A stretch of 64,000 nucleotides of DNA from Microvirga lupini (GCF_014191055.1 NZ_JACHWB010000002.1:310001-374000); one strand, 5' to 3'. Shown: positions 1 through 10,327, counted from the stretch's first letter. Numbers and translations are program-made. Notes: a model not told the origin generated them from the letters alone.

Positions 1-744
1 GGCATTGTGAACATGCACCACCTCGATCCCGTCGAGGACCTCGGCGATGCGCCCGGCCAGCTGACGGGACGCGAGCTGGCGCTGCTTGCCGAGACGCAGC
101 AATTCGCGCCGCAGCCGCGGGATGATCGTGAACTGCACCGCGATGACCGCGAGCGCGATCATGCCGAGCCAGACGTTCTGCACCATAATGAACACGAGGG
201 CCGTGATGGCCTGTGTGCCCAGGAACACGGGGGTGATGAAGGCATCGCCGATGAAGCCGCCGATCGGCTCGACCTCGTCCTTGATGATGGTGGCGGTCTC
301 GGAGGACTTGACGGTTCTGACCGCGTCCGGCGTGAAGCGCAGCACCATGGCGAACAGGTCGAAGCGCATGCGCCGGAGCATACGCTCGCCCAGAACGCCC
401 TTGGAGACGTTGATCCAGTACTTGAAGGCCCCGTTCACGATCACGAAGAACAGGAACACGAAGGACAGGCCCATGAGCAGGCCGACGCGGCTGACCTGAA
501 ACCCCTCGAAGATCTCCCATGTGCCGCCACCCAGCCAACTCGGCCAGTCGAAGGCCAGATGGAGGAGAGGCGCGGTCGGGTTCCCGTCGCGGAAGGCCTC
601 ACCCTGGATAGCCTTGTTCACGATCTGGCGAGGCAGATCGAGCGACATGAAATAAAACGGCAGGGACGCCAGCACGACGGCGCAGATGATCATCTGATCG
701 CGCTTGGAATGTGTCCAGATATAGCGGAAAAGGCTCTTTTCCAT
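1..744 (-). CDS. ABC exporter, N-terminal transmembrane domain (partial)
   Basis: The minus strand reads from an ATG at 744 (MEKSLFRYIWTHSKRDQ) through the left edge, giving the first 248 residues of an ABC exporter of the MsbA/LapB kind. Hydrophobic segments (IICAVVLASLPFYFMSL; LLMGLSFVFLFFVIV; VWLGMIALAVIAVQF) alternate with a GERMLRRMRFDLF stretch typical of the type-1 exporter transmembrane domain. The ATPase domain lies outside the window. The frame stays open upstream of the chosen ATG and there is no strong ribosome site, so the start is uncertain. The gene is divergent from the glycosyltransferase operon at 906, and may export or flip the product of those enzymes (inference). A longer open frame on the other strand here is a shadow. 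Confidence 0.8.
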   Translation of the reverse strand, partial: MEKSLFRYIWTHSKRDQMIICAVVLASLPFYFMSLDLPRQIVNKAIQGEAFRDGNPTAPLLHLAFDWPSWLGGGTWEIFEGFQVSRVGLLMGLSFVFLFFVIVNGAFKYWINVSKGVLGERMLRRMRFDLFAMVLRFTPDAVRTVKSSETATIIKDEVEPIGGFIGDAFITPVFLGTQAITALVFIMVQNVWLGMIALAVIAVQFTIIPRLRRELLRLGKQRQLASRQLAGRIAEVLDGIEVVHVHNA

Positions 745-905
745 CAGCCGGGTGATGCCATCTTCATGTGCCTGTGATCCCTCTTTCCGTTCTGTGGCAT
801 CGCCATAGTTTGACGAGGGGGGCTATTGCAAGGGTAGAGATAGCTGGCCTAACGTCAATAAACGATACACCAATTTCCATTTCTTGCCCACCAAGGGAAG
901 CCTGC

Positions 906-2177
906 ATGGCAAATGCGGTCATGGAGCCGAGAACAGAGACAGGCCTGCCCCTGGTCAAGTCCCGCCCGGGAGCAAGAGTTCTCATCTACAGCCACGACAC
1001 GTTCGGGCTCGGCCATCTGCGCCGGTCGCGGGCGCTTGCCAATGCCATCGTGGAGGCGCAGCCGGGCACCTCGGTGATTATCATCTCGGGATCGCCCGTG
1101 ATCGGCAACTTCGAGTTCGAGAGCGGGGTCGACTACATCCGCATTCCGGGGGTGACCAAGCTGCCGGACGGTGATTACCGCAGCCTCAATCTCAACGTGA
1201 CCCTGGACGAGGCGGTGGGCCTGCGCCAGGCGCTCATTCTCCAGGCAGCCAAGGCCTTCCAGCCGGACGTGTTCATCGTCGACAAGGAGCCCACGGGGTT
1301 CCGTGGCGAGGTCGTGCCGGCCCTCGACTATCTGCAGGCGACCGGCTGCCGTCTCGTGCTCGGCATCCGCGACGTCATGGACGAGCCGGCCCTCCTTGTC
1401 CCGGAATGGGAGCGCAAGGGCGCAAAAACGGCTCTGATCCGCTACTACAACGAGATCTGGGTCTACGGCCTCAAGGACGTCTATCAGCCGCTCAAGGCGC
1501 TCGACCTGCCCCCGGAGGTGGAAAGCCGGATCACCTATACCGGCTACCTGCGCCGGGATGTGCCGCCGACCCCATCCCTGACCAAATACCCCAAGATCAC
1601 CAAGCAGCCCTTCATCCTGGTGACCACCGGCGGCGGCGGCGACGGGGACGACCTGATCGACTGGGTGATCTCGGCCTATGAGGCCGATGCAAACCTTGAA
1701 CAGCCGGCCCTGATTCTCTTCGGCCCGTTCATCGACCGAGACAAGCGCCGCTCCTTCGTCGACCGCATCGCCCGGCAGCCGAAGCTCGATGTGATGTCCT
1801 TCGACAACAAGATAGAATGGCTCATGAAGAAAGCCGACGCGGTGGTGGCCATGGGCGGCTACAACACCTTCTGCGAAGCCCTGTCCTTCGACAAGCGCAC
1901 CCTTATCGTCCCGCGCACGCGGCCCCGGCTGGAGCAGTATATCCGGGCGGTGGAGGCCGAGCGTCTCGGCCTCGTATGCATGCTGAGCGACTACAACGAG
2001 CCGCGCACGCCCGAGCGCATGGCCGCCGCCCTGCGCGCCCTCTCCTCCCAGCCCCGCCCGTCGGAGGTGGTGATCCCGGGTCTGCTCGACGGGCTTGACC
2101 AAGTGTGCGAACGGCTCAAAGTGCTGGCCGAATCCCGGAACCGGTTTGCCCCTGCCTATCATCAAGCGGCCGAGTAG
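906..2177 (+). CDS. MurG/COG4671-like glycosyltransferase
   Basis: 423 residues. The N-terminus carries the GHxxR-type loop (YSHDTFGLGHLRRSRALA) and the C-terminal half has MGGYNTFCEAL followed by a PRTRPRLEQ segment, the layout of predicted glycosyltransferases related to MurG (COG4671). It probably transfers a sugar from a nucleotide donor; the substrate is unknown. I chose ATG 906, preceded by an AAGGGAAG ribosome site, rather than the frame opening at 768, because upstream residues lack family character. It is the first gene of an operon with 2186, 3454 and 4581 (spacing 8 bp, then two 4-bp overlaps). The fourth gene has the same kind of fold at its N-terminus. Confidence 0.8.
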   Translation: MANAVMEPRTETGLPLVKSRPGARVLIYSHDTFGLGHLRRSRALANAIVEAQPGTSVIIISGSPVIGNFEFESGVDYIRIPGVTKLPDGDYRSLNLNVTLDEAVGLRQALILQAAKAFQPDVFIVDKEPTGFRGEVVPALDYLQATGCRLVLGIRDVMDEPALLVPEWERKGAKTALIRYYNEIWVYGLKDVYQPLKALDLPPEVESRITYTGYLRRDVPPTPSLTKYPKITKQPFILVTTGGGGDGDDLIDWVISAYEADANLEQPALILFGPFIDRDKRRSFVDRIARQPKLDVMSFDNKIEWLMKKADAVVAMGGYNTFCEALSFDKRTLIVPRTRPRLEQYIRAVEAERLGLVCMLSDYNEPRTPERMAAALRALSSQPRPSEVVIPGLLDGLDQVCERLKVLAESRNRFAPAYHQAAE

Positions 2178-2185
2178 CGTGAAGA

Positions 2186-3457
2186 ATGCTTCCCTCAATC
2201 ACAGCCCGACGCATCGCCATCGTGGTGAAAGGTTATCCACGTCTTTCTGAGACCTTCATCGCCCAGGAGATCCAGGCCCTCGAGCAGCGCGGTCTCGATC
2301 TTGAGATCTGGTCTCTGCGCCACCCGACGGAACGGGTCGTCCATCCGATGCACAAGGCCATCAGGGCGAAGGTCAGCTATCTGCCGGAATACCTTTACGA
2401 GGAGCCGTTGCGCGTGCTGCGCGGCGCCTTCTGGAGCATGGGCCAGAAAGGCTTCGGGACGACGATCAAGGCGTTCTGGCGCGACCTGAAACGCGACCTC
2501 ACAGCCAACCGGGTGCGCCGCCTCGGCCAGGCCTTTGCGATGGCCCGGGAATTGCCCGCGGATGTGCGGCACCTGCATGTGCATTATCTGCACACGCCGG
2601 CTTCCGTCGTCCGCTATGCGGCGCTCCTGACCGGACGGACCTGGACCTTCTCGGCCCATGCCAAGGACATCTGGACCACGCCGGATTGGGAGAAGCGGGA
2701 AAAGATGGACGAGGCGCACTGGGGCGTGACCTGCACGGCCCAGGGAGCCGCGAACCTTCAGTCGCTGTCGCGGCCGGAACGGGTGTCGCTCGTCTATCAC
2801 GGGCTCGATCTCTCGCGCTTTCCGTCACCGCCCGAGAGCCGCCCCGCCCGCGACGGCTCGGACCCGCTCGATCCTTTGCGCATCGTATCCGTCGGACGGG
2901 CTGTGGCCAAGAAGGGCTATGGCGATCTGATCCAAGCCCTTGCCGCGCTGCCGCCGGATCTGCACTGGCGCTTCGCCCATGTGGGCGGCGGCGAACTGCT
3001 GGGCAGCCTCAAGAAACAGGCGGAACGGGCCGGCATCGCCAGCAAGGTGGCGTTTCTCGGTTCCAAGGCGCAGCCCGACATCATCGCCCTCCTCCGGGAG
3101 GCGGATCTGTTCGTGCTGCCGTCCAAGGAGGCGAAGTCGGGCGACCGTGACGGCCTGCCGAACGTGATCATGGAAGCGGCAAGCCAGGGGCTCGCTATCG
3201 TGGCGACGGATTTCGCCGGGATTCCGGAATTCATCCGCAGCGGCTCAGAGGGCGAACTGGTTCCGCCGGGAGATTGGGAGGCCTTGTCCAACGCCGTCAA
3301 CCTGCTCGCCCGCGCCCCTGAACGGCGCAGGCTTCTCGGCTCCGCAGCCTTCGCGCGCCTGCGCCGCGACTTTTCCATGGAAGGCGGGATCGATGTTCTG
3401 GAGGCGCGCCTGCGTGCCGTGACCGACAACCCGCAGAGAGAGCCGGAGCGGGTGTGA
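2186..3457 (+). CDS. GT4-family glycosyltransferase
   Basis: 423 residues with a two-domain GT-B layout. The N-terminal part has VKGYPRLSETFIAQEI, typical of the WcaL/AmsK-like colanic-acid glycosyltransferase group. HVHYLHTPASVV and TFSAHAKDIW are the usual interdomain features. The C-terminal nucleotide-sugar domain has GRAVAKKGYGDLIQAL and a PNVIMEAASQGLAIVATD stretch matching the E-x7-E region of GT4 enzymes. It lies 8 bp after the previous gene, and its stop overlaps the GTG start of the next, so translation is probably coupled. The acceptor cannot be read from the sequence. Confidence 0.85.
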   Translation: MLPSITARRIAIVVKGYPRLSETFIAQEIQALEQRGLDLEIWSLRHPTERVVHPMHKAIRAKVSYLPEYLYEEPLRVLRGAFWSMGQKGFGTTIKAFWRDLKRDLTANRVRRLGQAFAMARELPADVRHLHVHYLHTPASVVRYAALLTGRTWTFSAHAKDIWTTPDWEKREKMDEAHWGVTCTAQGAANLQSLSRPERVSLVYHGLDLSRFPSPPESRPARDGSDPLDPLRIVSVGRAVAKKGYGDLIQALAALPPDLHWRFAHVGGGELLGSLKKQAERAGIASKVAFLGSKAQPDIIALLREADLFVLPSKEAKSGDRDGLPNVIMEAASQGLAIVATDFAGIPEFIRSGSEGELVPPGDWEALSNAVNLLARAPERRRLLGSAAFARLRRDFSMEGGIDVLEARLRAVTDNPQREPERV

Positions 3458-4584
3458 CCGACGCACGGCCTGTGGCGTTCTACGCCCCACTGAAGAGCCC
3501 GAACCATCCGCTTCCATCGGGGGACCGCACCATGGCGCGCCTGCTGGTGAAGGCTCTCGACCGGGCGGGTTATGCACCGACGCTCGCCAGCGAGCTGCGC
3601 ACCCTCGACAAAGCTGGCGACCCGCAGCGTCAGGCCATCATCAGGCAGCAGTCGCGTGAAGAGGCCTCACACCTCATCGCGCACTACCGCGCCTTGCCGG
3701 AGAAAAGCCGTCCCTGCCTTTGGTTCACCTACCACGTCTACTACAAGGCCCCAGACTGGATCGGTCCGCAGGTCGCCCAGGCCCTGACCATTCCCTATGT
3801 CGTTGCGGAAGGATCGCGGGCCGCAAAGCGTGCGCATGGTCCCTGGTCCCTGGGACATGAGGGAGCGGAGACCGCTCTCGACTGCGCTGATGCGATCTTC
3901 GTCATGACAGCCCATGACCGGCAGGCCTTGGAAGCGGCACGGCCACAGCGCCAAGTGCTGGTCGATCTTCCGCCGTTCCTTGACACCCAGGACTGGCCCG
4001 CACCGAGCACTCCTCCCTTGCCCGCCAGCGAACCGCGCCTGCTCACCGTCGCCATGATGCGCAAGGGCGACAAGCTCGCCTCCTATGGCATTCTTGCCGC
4101 TGCCCTCGAACGCCTGCGGCATCTGCCCTGGTCGCTCGACATCGTGGGCGACGGCGACGCGCGGGAGGAGATTGTGCAGCTTTTCGCATCGCTTGCCGAC
4201 CGCGTGCGCTACCACGGCCAGATCGAGAACAGGGCCGATCTGAGAGCGCTGTATGAAAGGGCCGATCTCTTCGTATGGCCTGCCGTCAACGAGGCCTATG
4301 GCATGGTGCTGCTGGAAGCTCAGGCCATGGGCTGCCCGGTGCTGGCCGGTGCCTATGGCGGCGTCGCCAGCGTGGTGAAGCATGGGGAAACCGGCGTGCT
4401 GACAACACCCGGCGACATCGCGGCCTTTGCCGATGCCTTGAGCGCTCTCCTGCAGGATCGCAACCGGCTCCGGAGCTTAGGCATCCATGCCCTGCGCTTC
4501 ATACGGGAGGAGCGCGATCTCGATCATGCCGCTTTGCGCTTGCGCAATGCGCTCGAACCGCTCACGGCTAGAGTGGGAGCATGA
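3454..4584 (+). CDS. GT4-family glycosyltransferase
   Basis: 376 residues starting with GTG, overlapping the previous stop by 4 bp. The N-terminal domain (VAFYAPLKSPNHPLPSGDR) and the C-terminal donor domain (ADLFVWPAVNEAYGMVLLEA) identify a GT4 glycosyltransferase; the latter contains the E-x7-E motif. A conserved WFTYHVYYKAPDWIGP segment lies near residue 90. It ends in an ATGA overlap with the next gene. Together with its neighbours it should build or extend a short glycan; the substrate is unknown. Confidence 0.82.
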   Translation: MTDARPVAFYAPLKSPNHPLPSGDRTMARLLVKALDRAGYAPTLASELRTLDKAGDPQRQAIIRQQSREEASHLIAHYRALPEKSRPCLWFTYHVYYKAPDWIGPQVAQALTIPYVVAEGSRAAKRAHGPWSLGHEGAETALDCADAIFVMTAHDRQALEAARPQRQVLVDLPPFLDTQDWPAPSTPPLPASEPRLLTVAMMRKGDKLASYGILAAALERLRHLPWSLDIVGDGDAREEIVQLFASLADRVRYHGQIENRADLRALYERADLFVWPAVNEAYGMVLLEAQAMGCPVLAGAYGGVASVVKHGETGVLTTPGDIAAFADALSALLQDRNRLRSLGIHALRFIREERDLDHAALRLRNALEPLTARVGA

Positions 4585-6521
4585 CATTGCGCGTTCTCAT
4601 CGCCGTCACACATTTGCTGGGCGCGGGCCATCTGACCAGGGCTGCCGCCCTGGCGCGTGCATTCGCGGCAAAGGAGCATGAGACCACCCTCGTCTCGGGC
4701 GGAACCCCTGCCCGTCTGGCCGATCTCGGCGGAGCGGAGCTGGTTCAGCTGCCCCCGTTGCGCACCGTCGGGACCGATTTCAAAACGCTGCTCGACGAGA
4801 ACCTCCAACCGGTCGACCAGTCCTATCTCGATCAGCGCCGCGCGCTCCTGCTCGACACGCTCCACCGCACCCGCCCCGACATCCTCATCACCGAGCTCTT
4901 TCCGTTCGGGCGCCGGGTGCTGGCGGATGAGTTCCTGGCGCTGATCGAGTCTGCACGGGCCTTGAAGCCACGCCCGCTCGTGTTGTGCTCGATCCGCGAC
5001 ATTCTGGTGGCGCCGACGAAGGCCGAGCGCATCGAGCAGGCGCATGAGCGCATCCGTCACCGCTACGACGCCATCCTCGTCCACGGCGACCCAAGCCTCG
5101 TTCCCCTGGAGGCTTCATGGCCGGTGGATAAGAGGATCAGGCCACATATCCGCTATACCGGATATGTGGACGAGAACGAGGGTCCCGTTCCCGAGGGCCA
5201 CCGGCATGGCATTGTGGTCTCGGGCGGATCGAGCGCCGCGAGCCTGCCGCTCTACCGGGCCGTGCTGGAAGCAGCCCATCTGGTACCCGAGCGCCCCTGG
5301 CGCATCCTCGTCGGGCGAGGTGTATCAGAAGAGGACTTTCAGACACTCCAGGACAACGCCCCAGCCCATGCCGTTGTCGAGCGGGCGAGGCCCGATTTCC
5401 GGACGTTGCTCGCTAGCGCTCAGATCTCCATCAGCCAAGCCGGTTATAACACAGTGGTGGACCTTCTGCGCTGTGGCGTGCGGTCGGTTCTCGTTCCCTT
5501 CGAGGCCGGCCACGAGACCGAGCAGCGCCTGCGGGCCGAGCGCCTCAAAGGCTTGGGTCTCGCCGAGATCGTCTCCGAAGACGAGCTGTCGGGAACGCTC
5601 TTGGCGAAGGCGATCCGCCAGGGGCTTTCGCGGCGCTTATCAACTCCTCCACCCATCATTATCGACGGGGCACGGCAAAGCGTTGCCATCGCAGAAAACC
5701 TGATCCTGTCCAGACCCGCCCTTCACTCAGCCATAGATTGGGCGCCTCTGAACACCGCGTTGAAGCGGGCCAAAGATCAGGGCTGCGCCCTTCGCTTCTG
5801 GTGGCGGGATGACGATGCGGTGGCCGACAGCCCTGCCCTCGACCGACTTCTCTCACTGGCCTGGCGCTACAATGCCGGGATTGGCCTAGCTGTCATTCCA
5901 AGCAGCCTTCAAGGTTCCCTGGCGCCACGGCTTGCGGATGAATGCTCGGCCTTTGCTCTCGTGCATGGCTGGAGCCACGACAATCATGCTCCTCCAGAGA
6001 CCAAGAAGGCGGAATTTGGCGCGCATCGCCCTGCGGAGACCATGGTGGCGGAAGCACGGCGCGCACTTCAAGTCGCGCGTGCCCATCTCGGAGCGAAGCT
6101 GCTGCCTGTGTTCGTGCCGCCCTGGAACCGGATCTCTCCTGAATTGATCCCGCACCTTCCACGCCTTGGCTTTACAGGCCTGTCCACATTCACGGACCGG
6201 AATGTCGCCTCTCCTGCGGAAGCCCTGCTCCAGATCAACACCCATGTGGATCCCATCGACTGGCGTGGCAGCCGCAGTGCGGTCAAGCCTGAACAGATGA
6301 TTGCCGGCCTTGTGGCGGCCATTGACCGACGGGTGGCCGGCGAGGCCGACCGAAATGAACCCATAGGGTTCCTGACTCATCATCGCGTCCACGACGAGGT
6401 CATCTGGACGTTATCCGAAAGGCTTATCGCGTACCTTGCAGCGCGCGACATCTACTTCCTGCGGCCTGATGCGTGTTTCGGAATGGAAACAGGGTCACAT
6501 TTGCGATCTAATGGGATTTGA
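4581..6521 (+). CDS. MurG-like glycosyltransferase fused to a polysaccharide-deacetylase-like domain
   Basis: 646 residues in two parts. Residues 1 to about 375 resemble the MurG/COG4671 fold of the first operon gene (THLLGAGHLTRAAALARAF; ISQAGYNTVVDLLRCG; VPFEAGHETEQ). Residues about 400-640 look like a NodB-type deacetylase: RDDDA near 408 (metal-binding Asp pair), HGWSHDNH near 462 (an H-x-x-x-H arrangement), PPWN near 513 and HHRVHD near 600. One protein may therefore add an amino sugar and then remove its acetyl group (inference). It starts with ATG overlapping the preceding stop and is the last of the four coupled genes. Catalytic competence of the second domain is not certain because the motifs are variant. 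Confidence 0.78.
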   Translation: MTLRVLIAVTHLLGAGHLTRAAALARAFAAKEHETTLVSGGTPARLADLGGAELVQLPPLRTVGTDFKTLLDENLQPVDQSYLDQRRALLLDTLHRTRPDILITELFPFGRRVLADEFLALIESARALKPRPLVLCSIRDILVAPTKAERIEQAHERIRHRYDAILVHGDPSLVPLEASWPVDKRIRPHIRYTGYVDENEGPVPEGHRHGIVVSGGSSAASLPLYRAVLEAAHLVPERPWRILVGRGVSEEDFQTLQDNAPAHAVVERARPDFRTLLASAQISISQAGYNTVVDLLRCGVRSVLVPFEAGHETEQRLRAERLKGLGLAEIVSEDELSGTLLAKAIRQGLSRRLSTPPPIIIDGARQSVAIAENLILSRPALHSAIDWAPLNTALKRAKDQGCALRFWWRDDDAVADSPALDRLLSLAWRYNAGIGLAVIPSSLQGSLAPRLADECSAFALVHGWSHDNHAPPETKKAEFGAHRPAETMVAEARRALQVARAHLGAKLLPVFVPPWNRISPELIPHLPRLGFTGLSTFTDRNVASPAEALLQINTHVDPIDWRGSRSAVKPEQMIAGLVAAIDRRVAGEADRNEPIGFLTHHRVHDEVIWTLSERLIAYLAARDIYFLRPDACFGMETGSHLRSNGI

Positions 6522-6551
6522 TGCGTTATGCTCGTAAGTCTGGAGGAGCAT

Positions 6552-8417
6552 ATGGAAGCGCCTATCCTGTCGGTTCGCCAGCTGACGGTCGACTTCAGCA
6601 CCGATGCCGGAAATTTCCGGGCAGTCGACGGCCTGACCTTCGACATTCCGAAAGGCAAGACGGTGGCGCTTGTCGGCGAGTCCGGGTCCGGCAAATCGGT
6701 CACCGCGCAGGCCATCCTCCAGATCCTGTCGAAGAAGGCCAGGATCACGAACGGATCCCTTCTCTTCAACGACCCGTCGAACGGCGGAAGCATCGATATC
6801 GCGGCGCTGCCGGCTGAAAGCGACGCCATGCACGCCCTGCGTGGCGGGCGCATTGCCATGATCTTCCAGGAGCCGATGACATCCCTGTCGCCGCTCCACA
6901 CTATCGGCGACCAGATCTCCGAGGCGCTGATGATCCACGCCGACGTCGATCAGGCGACGGCGAACCAGCGCACCATGGACGTGCTGAACCGGGTGGGCTT
7001 CCCCGATCCGAAGCGGGCGCTCAGAACCTACCCGTTCGAACTCTCCGGCGGCCTTCGCCAGCGCGCCATGATCGCTATGGCGCTCATCACGCGCCCGGCC
7101 CTGCTGATCGCCGACGAGCCGACGACGGCGCTCGACGTCACGACACAGGCGCAGATCCTCGACCTCATCAAGGAGCTGCAGGTCGAGACAGGCATGTCGG
7201 TGCTCCTCATCACCCACGATCTCGGCGTGGTGGCCAACGTGGCCGACGAGGTGGTGGTCATGTACCGCGGGCGGATCATGGAGGCCGGCTCGCGGGAAAA
7301 CATCTTCCGCAATGCTCAGCATCCCTATCTCCAGGCGCTCATGCGTGCGGTGCCGCGCTTCGCCATGGCGGAGCACGAGCGTCTGACGCCGATCCGCGAG
7401 GTGAAAAGCGCGAGACTCGCCAGTGCCGATGCGCCGAAGCTCGTTCAGCAGGCTGGCCCGATCCTGAAGGTGGAGCGCCTCACGAAATCCTTCACGCTCC
7501 GGTCCGGCTGGTTCTCCGGCAAGACGCGGGAGATCCGCGCTGTGAGCGAGGTGGACCTGGCCCTTCCGGCAGGCAAGACCCTGGGTCTCGTCGGCGAATC
7601 CGGCTGCGGCAAGACCACGGTGTCCAAGATGATCATGCGGGCGATCACGCCCGATGCCGGGAAGGTTCTGTTCGATGACGGCACCGGCCCCAAGGACGTG
7701 CACAAGCTCGAAGGCGAGGCGCTGACCACCTACCGGCGTTCGGTGCAGTTCATCTTCCAGGACCCGTTCTCGTCCCTCAATCCGCGCATGACGGTCTACG
7801 AGCTTCTGACCGAACCGTTGCGGATTCATGACATTGGAACGTCGGACGAGCGCTATGAGCGCGTGAAGCATCTGCTCGAGATGGTGGGGCTCGACCAGCG
7901 GGCGCTTCGGCGCTACCCGCATTCCTTCTCCGGCGGCCAGCGCCAGCGCCTCGGAATCGCCCGGGCGCTGGCCCTTGAGCCGCGCGTTCTGCTCTGCGAC
8001 GAGCCGGTCTCCGCCCTCGACGTCTCCGTTCAGGCACAGGTGCTGAACCTGCTCAAGGACCTGCAGGCCGCACTCGGCCTCTCCTACCTCTTCGTGTCGC
8101 ACAACCTCGCGGTCGTGGATTACATCGCCGACACGATCGCGGTCATGTGCCGGGGCTACATCGTCGAGGAAGCTCCGAAATCCTCGCTGTTCCGCAATCC
8201 GGTTCACCCCTATACTCAGGCGCTGCTCGCAGCCGTGCCGGATCCGGATATCGACCGGCCCCTCGATTTCACCAAGCTGCGGACGGGCCGCTTCTCGCAG
8301 CCCTCCGAATGGCCGGAGCCCTTCCGCATCCAGCCTGGCGAATTCGGGGTGATGAAGGAAATCGAGCCCGGCCATAAGGTCCGCATGGGGCGCCTGTCAG
8401 CCCGGGAGGCTGCATGA
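6552..8417 (+). CDS. Peptide-type ABC importer, duplicated ATP-binding protein (YejF/DppDF fusion)
   Basis: 621 residues containing two complete ATPase domains. The first has Walker A GESGSGKS, signature LSGGLRQR and Walker [13 protein letters not shown]. The second has [15 protein letters not shown] and [11 protein letters not shown]. This is the YejF-type fusion of the two peptide-transporter ATPases. I chose ATG 6552 because a GGAGGAG ribosome site lies just upstream, whereas the in-frame ATG at 6528 has none. It begins 30 bp after the glycosyltransferase operon and is ATGA-coupled to the substrate-binding protein. It energises uptake of peptides or similar solutes at the inner membrane. 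Confidence 0.93.
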   Translation: MEAPILSVRQLTVDFSTDAGNFRAVDGLTFDIPKGKTVALVGESGSGKSVTAQAILQILSKKARITNGSLLFNDPSNGGSIDIAALPAESDAMHALRGGRIAMIFQEPMTSLSPLHTIGDQISEALMIHADVDQATANQRTMDVLNRVGFPDPKRALRTYPFELSGGLRQRAMIAMALITRPALLIADEPTTALDVTTQAQILDLIKELQVETGMSVLLITHDLGVVANVADEVVVMYRGRIMEAGSRENIFRNAQHPYLQALMRAVPRFAMAEHERLTPIREVKSARLASADAPKLVQQAGPILKVERLTKSFTLRSGWFSGKTREIRAVSEVDLALPAGKTLGLVGESGCGKTTVSKMIMRAITPDAGKVLFDDGTGPKDVHKLEGEALTTYRRSVQFIFQDPFSSLNPRMTVYELLTEPLRIHDIGTSDERYERVKHLLEMVGLDQRALRRYPHSFSGGQRQRLGIARALALEPRVLLCDEPVSALDVSVQAQVLNLLKDLQAALGLSYLFVSHNLAVVDYIADTIAVMCRGYIVEEAPKSSLFRNPVHPYTQALLAAVPDPDIDRPLDFTKLRTGRFSQPSEWPEPFRIQPGEFGVMKEIEPGHKVRMGRLSAREAA

Positions 8418-10327
8418 TGCTCAACATCCGCAAGACCACGCTCGCCTTAGGCCTGACGCTCGGATGGCTGGCGCTGCCCGCTTGGGCCCAGAACTACCAG
8501 GAGCCGCCCTTCTTCGCCGACCTGCCGCAGGACAAGAAGCTGCCGCCGATGGCCGAGCGGCTCCCCAAGACCCCCATCGTGGTCGGCTCGTCCGGGCAGT
8601 ATGGCGGCGACATGATCACCCTCGTGCCCCGCCCGCGCGACATCCGCTATATCTCGACCTTCACCTATACGCGCCTCGTCGGCTACGACCGGAACCTGGA
8701 CCTCCAGCCCGACCTCCTGGAAAAGCTTGAGAACGACGGCGACCGGGTCTTCACCTTTACCCTGCGCGAGGGCCATCGCTGGTCCGACGGTTCGCCCTTC
8801 ACGGCGGAGGACTTCCGCTACTACTGGGAGGACGTGGCGCACAACCTGGATCTCTCGCCCGCCGGCCCGCCCGAGTTCATGCTGGTGGACGGGAAGCCCC
8901 CTCGCTTCGAGGTCCTGGACGAGCGCACCGTGCGCTACAGCTGGGATAAGCCGAATCCACGTTTCCTTCCGCAGCTGGCAGGCCCGCTCGATCCCGGCAT
9001 CTATCGGGCTTCCGCCTATCTCAAGCAGTTCCACGCCAAATATGCCGACAAGGCCGCTCTCGAGGACAAGGCCAAGCAGCAGAAGCTGAAGTCCTGGGCC
9101 GCACTCCACAACCGCATGGACGACATGAAGGAGCAGACGAATCCCGCGCTGCCGACCCTCATGCCGTGGCGCGTCATGAATGCGGCGCCGGCGAACCGCT
9201 TTATCTTCGAGCGCAATCCCTATTACCACCGCGTCGATGCCGAGGGCCGGCAACTTCCTTACGTCGATAGGATCCTGATGGATGTATCGGCCAGCGGGCT
9301 CTTTGCCGCGAAAGCCAATGCGGGCGAGGAGGATCTGCTGTTCCGCGGCCTGTCCATGGGCGACATCCCCGTTCTGAAGCAAGGCGAGAAGGCGAAGGGC
9401 TACACGACCCTCCTCTGGCCCTATGCCCGCGGCACGGAGCTTGCGCTCTATCCCAATCTCAACACGGTGGATCCGGTCTGGCGCCAGCTCAATCGAGACA
9501 TCCGCTTCCGGCGTGCCCTGTCGCTCGGGATCGACCGCAAGACCCTCAACAACGCGCTGCTCTTCGGGCTCGGCGTCGAGGGCAACAACACCATCGTGGC
9601 AGAAAGTCCCCTCTTCATGCCGGAGCTGCGGACGCAGCACGCGACTTACGATCCCAATCAGGCCTCGCGCCTTCTCGACGAGATCGGCCTGACCAAGCGC
9701 AATGGCGCGGGCATCCGTCTGCTGCCGGACGGGCGCGAACTGGAGATCATCGTCGAAACCGATGGCGAGAGCAGCCTCGTGGTGGACGGGCTCACCCTCA
9801 TCGGCGAGTTCTGGCGCGAGATCGGCGTGCGGCTCTTCGTGAAGCCGCAGGACCGGACGGTGCTGCGCAACCGCTCCTATGCGGGCCTCACCGTGATGGT
9901 GGCAGCCCCCGGCCTCGACAACGCGATTCCCACGGCCCTCATGCCCCCAACCGAGCTCGCTCCCATGCGGCAGGACAACTATGCGTGGCCGAAATGGGGA
10001 CAGTACATCGAGACCAAGGGCAAGAACGGCGAGCCGGTCGACATTCCGGAAGCGGAACGCCTGCTCAAATCCTATGAGACCTGGATGAACACCGGAGACC
10101 GGGTGGTCCAGAGAGCAGCCTGGCACGAGATGCTGAAGAACCACGTCGAGAACCAGTGGATCATCGGCACCATCGCGGGCGCCCTGCAGCCCATCGTCGT
10201 GCGAAACGGCCTCCAGGGTCTTCCCGCCAAGGCCCTCTACAGCTGGGAGCCGACCGCGATGCTCGGGATCTACCGGCTCGATGAGGTCTACTGGAACAAA
10301 GCCGCCGGCAAAGAGGCCCGTCGATGA
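8414..10327 (+). CDS. ABC importer substrate-binding protein, family 5
   Basis: 637 residues with a clear Sec signal peptide (KTTLALGLTLGWLALPAWA, cleavage before QNYQ), then a family-5 extracellular solute-binding fold: TFTLREGHRWSDGSPFTAED near residue 115 is the hallmark region, and RRALSLGIDRK lies near residue 370. Family members bind peptides, nickel chelates or glycosides in the periplasm. It sits between the ATPase (4-bp overlap) and the first permease (4-bp overlap). Placing the binding protein second is unusual but keeps the operon fully coupled. The ligand cannot be told from the sequence; the acetamidase gene downstream hints at an amide-containing substrate. Confidence 0.9.
   Translation: MMLNIRKTTLALGLTLGWLALPAWAQNYQEPPFFADLPQDKKLPPMAERLPKTPIVVGSSGQYGGDMITLVPRPRDIRYISTFTYTRLVGYDRNLDLQPDLLEKLENDGDRVFTFTLREGHRWSDGSPFTAEDFRYYWEDVAHNLDLSPAGPPEFMLVDGKPPRFEVLDERTVRYSWDKPNPRFLPQLAGPLDPGIYRASAYLKQFHAKYADKAALEDKAKQQKLKSWAALHNRMDDMKEQTNPALPTLMPWRVMNAAPANRFIFERNPYYHRVDAEGRQLPYVDRILMDVSASGLFAAKANAGEEDLLFRGLSMGDIPVLKQGEKAKGYTTLLWPYARGTELALYPNLNTVDPVWRQLNRDIRFRRALSLGIDRKTLNNALLFGLGVEGNNTIVAESPLFMPELRTQHATYDPNQASRLLDEIGLTKRNGAGIRLLPDGRELEIIVETDGESSLVVDGLTLIGEFWREIGVRLFVKPQDRTVLRNRSYAGLTVMVAAPGLDNAIPTALMPPTELAPMRQDNYAWPKWGQYIETKGKNGEPVDIPEAERLLKSYETWMNTGDRVVQRAAWHEMLKNHVENQWIIGTIAGALQPIVVRNGLQGLPAKALYSWEPTAMLGIYRLDEVYWNKAAGKEARR

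Noticed and set aside
855..2198. Long open frame on the minus strand opposite the first glycosyltransferase
   Set aside because: GC-rich antisense frame with His/Arg/Gly-rich, family-less sequence; the plus-strand gene has clear motifs.
6495..8375. 626-codon minus-strand frame opposite the double ABC ATPase
   Set aside because: Shadow of a strongly supported gene; its composition reflects complementary codons.
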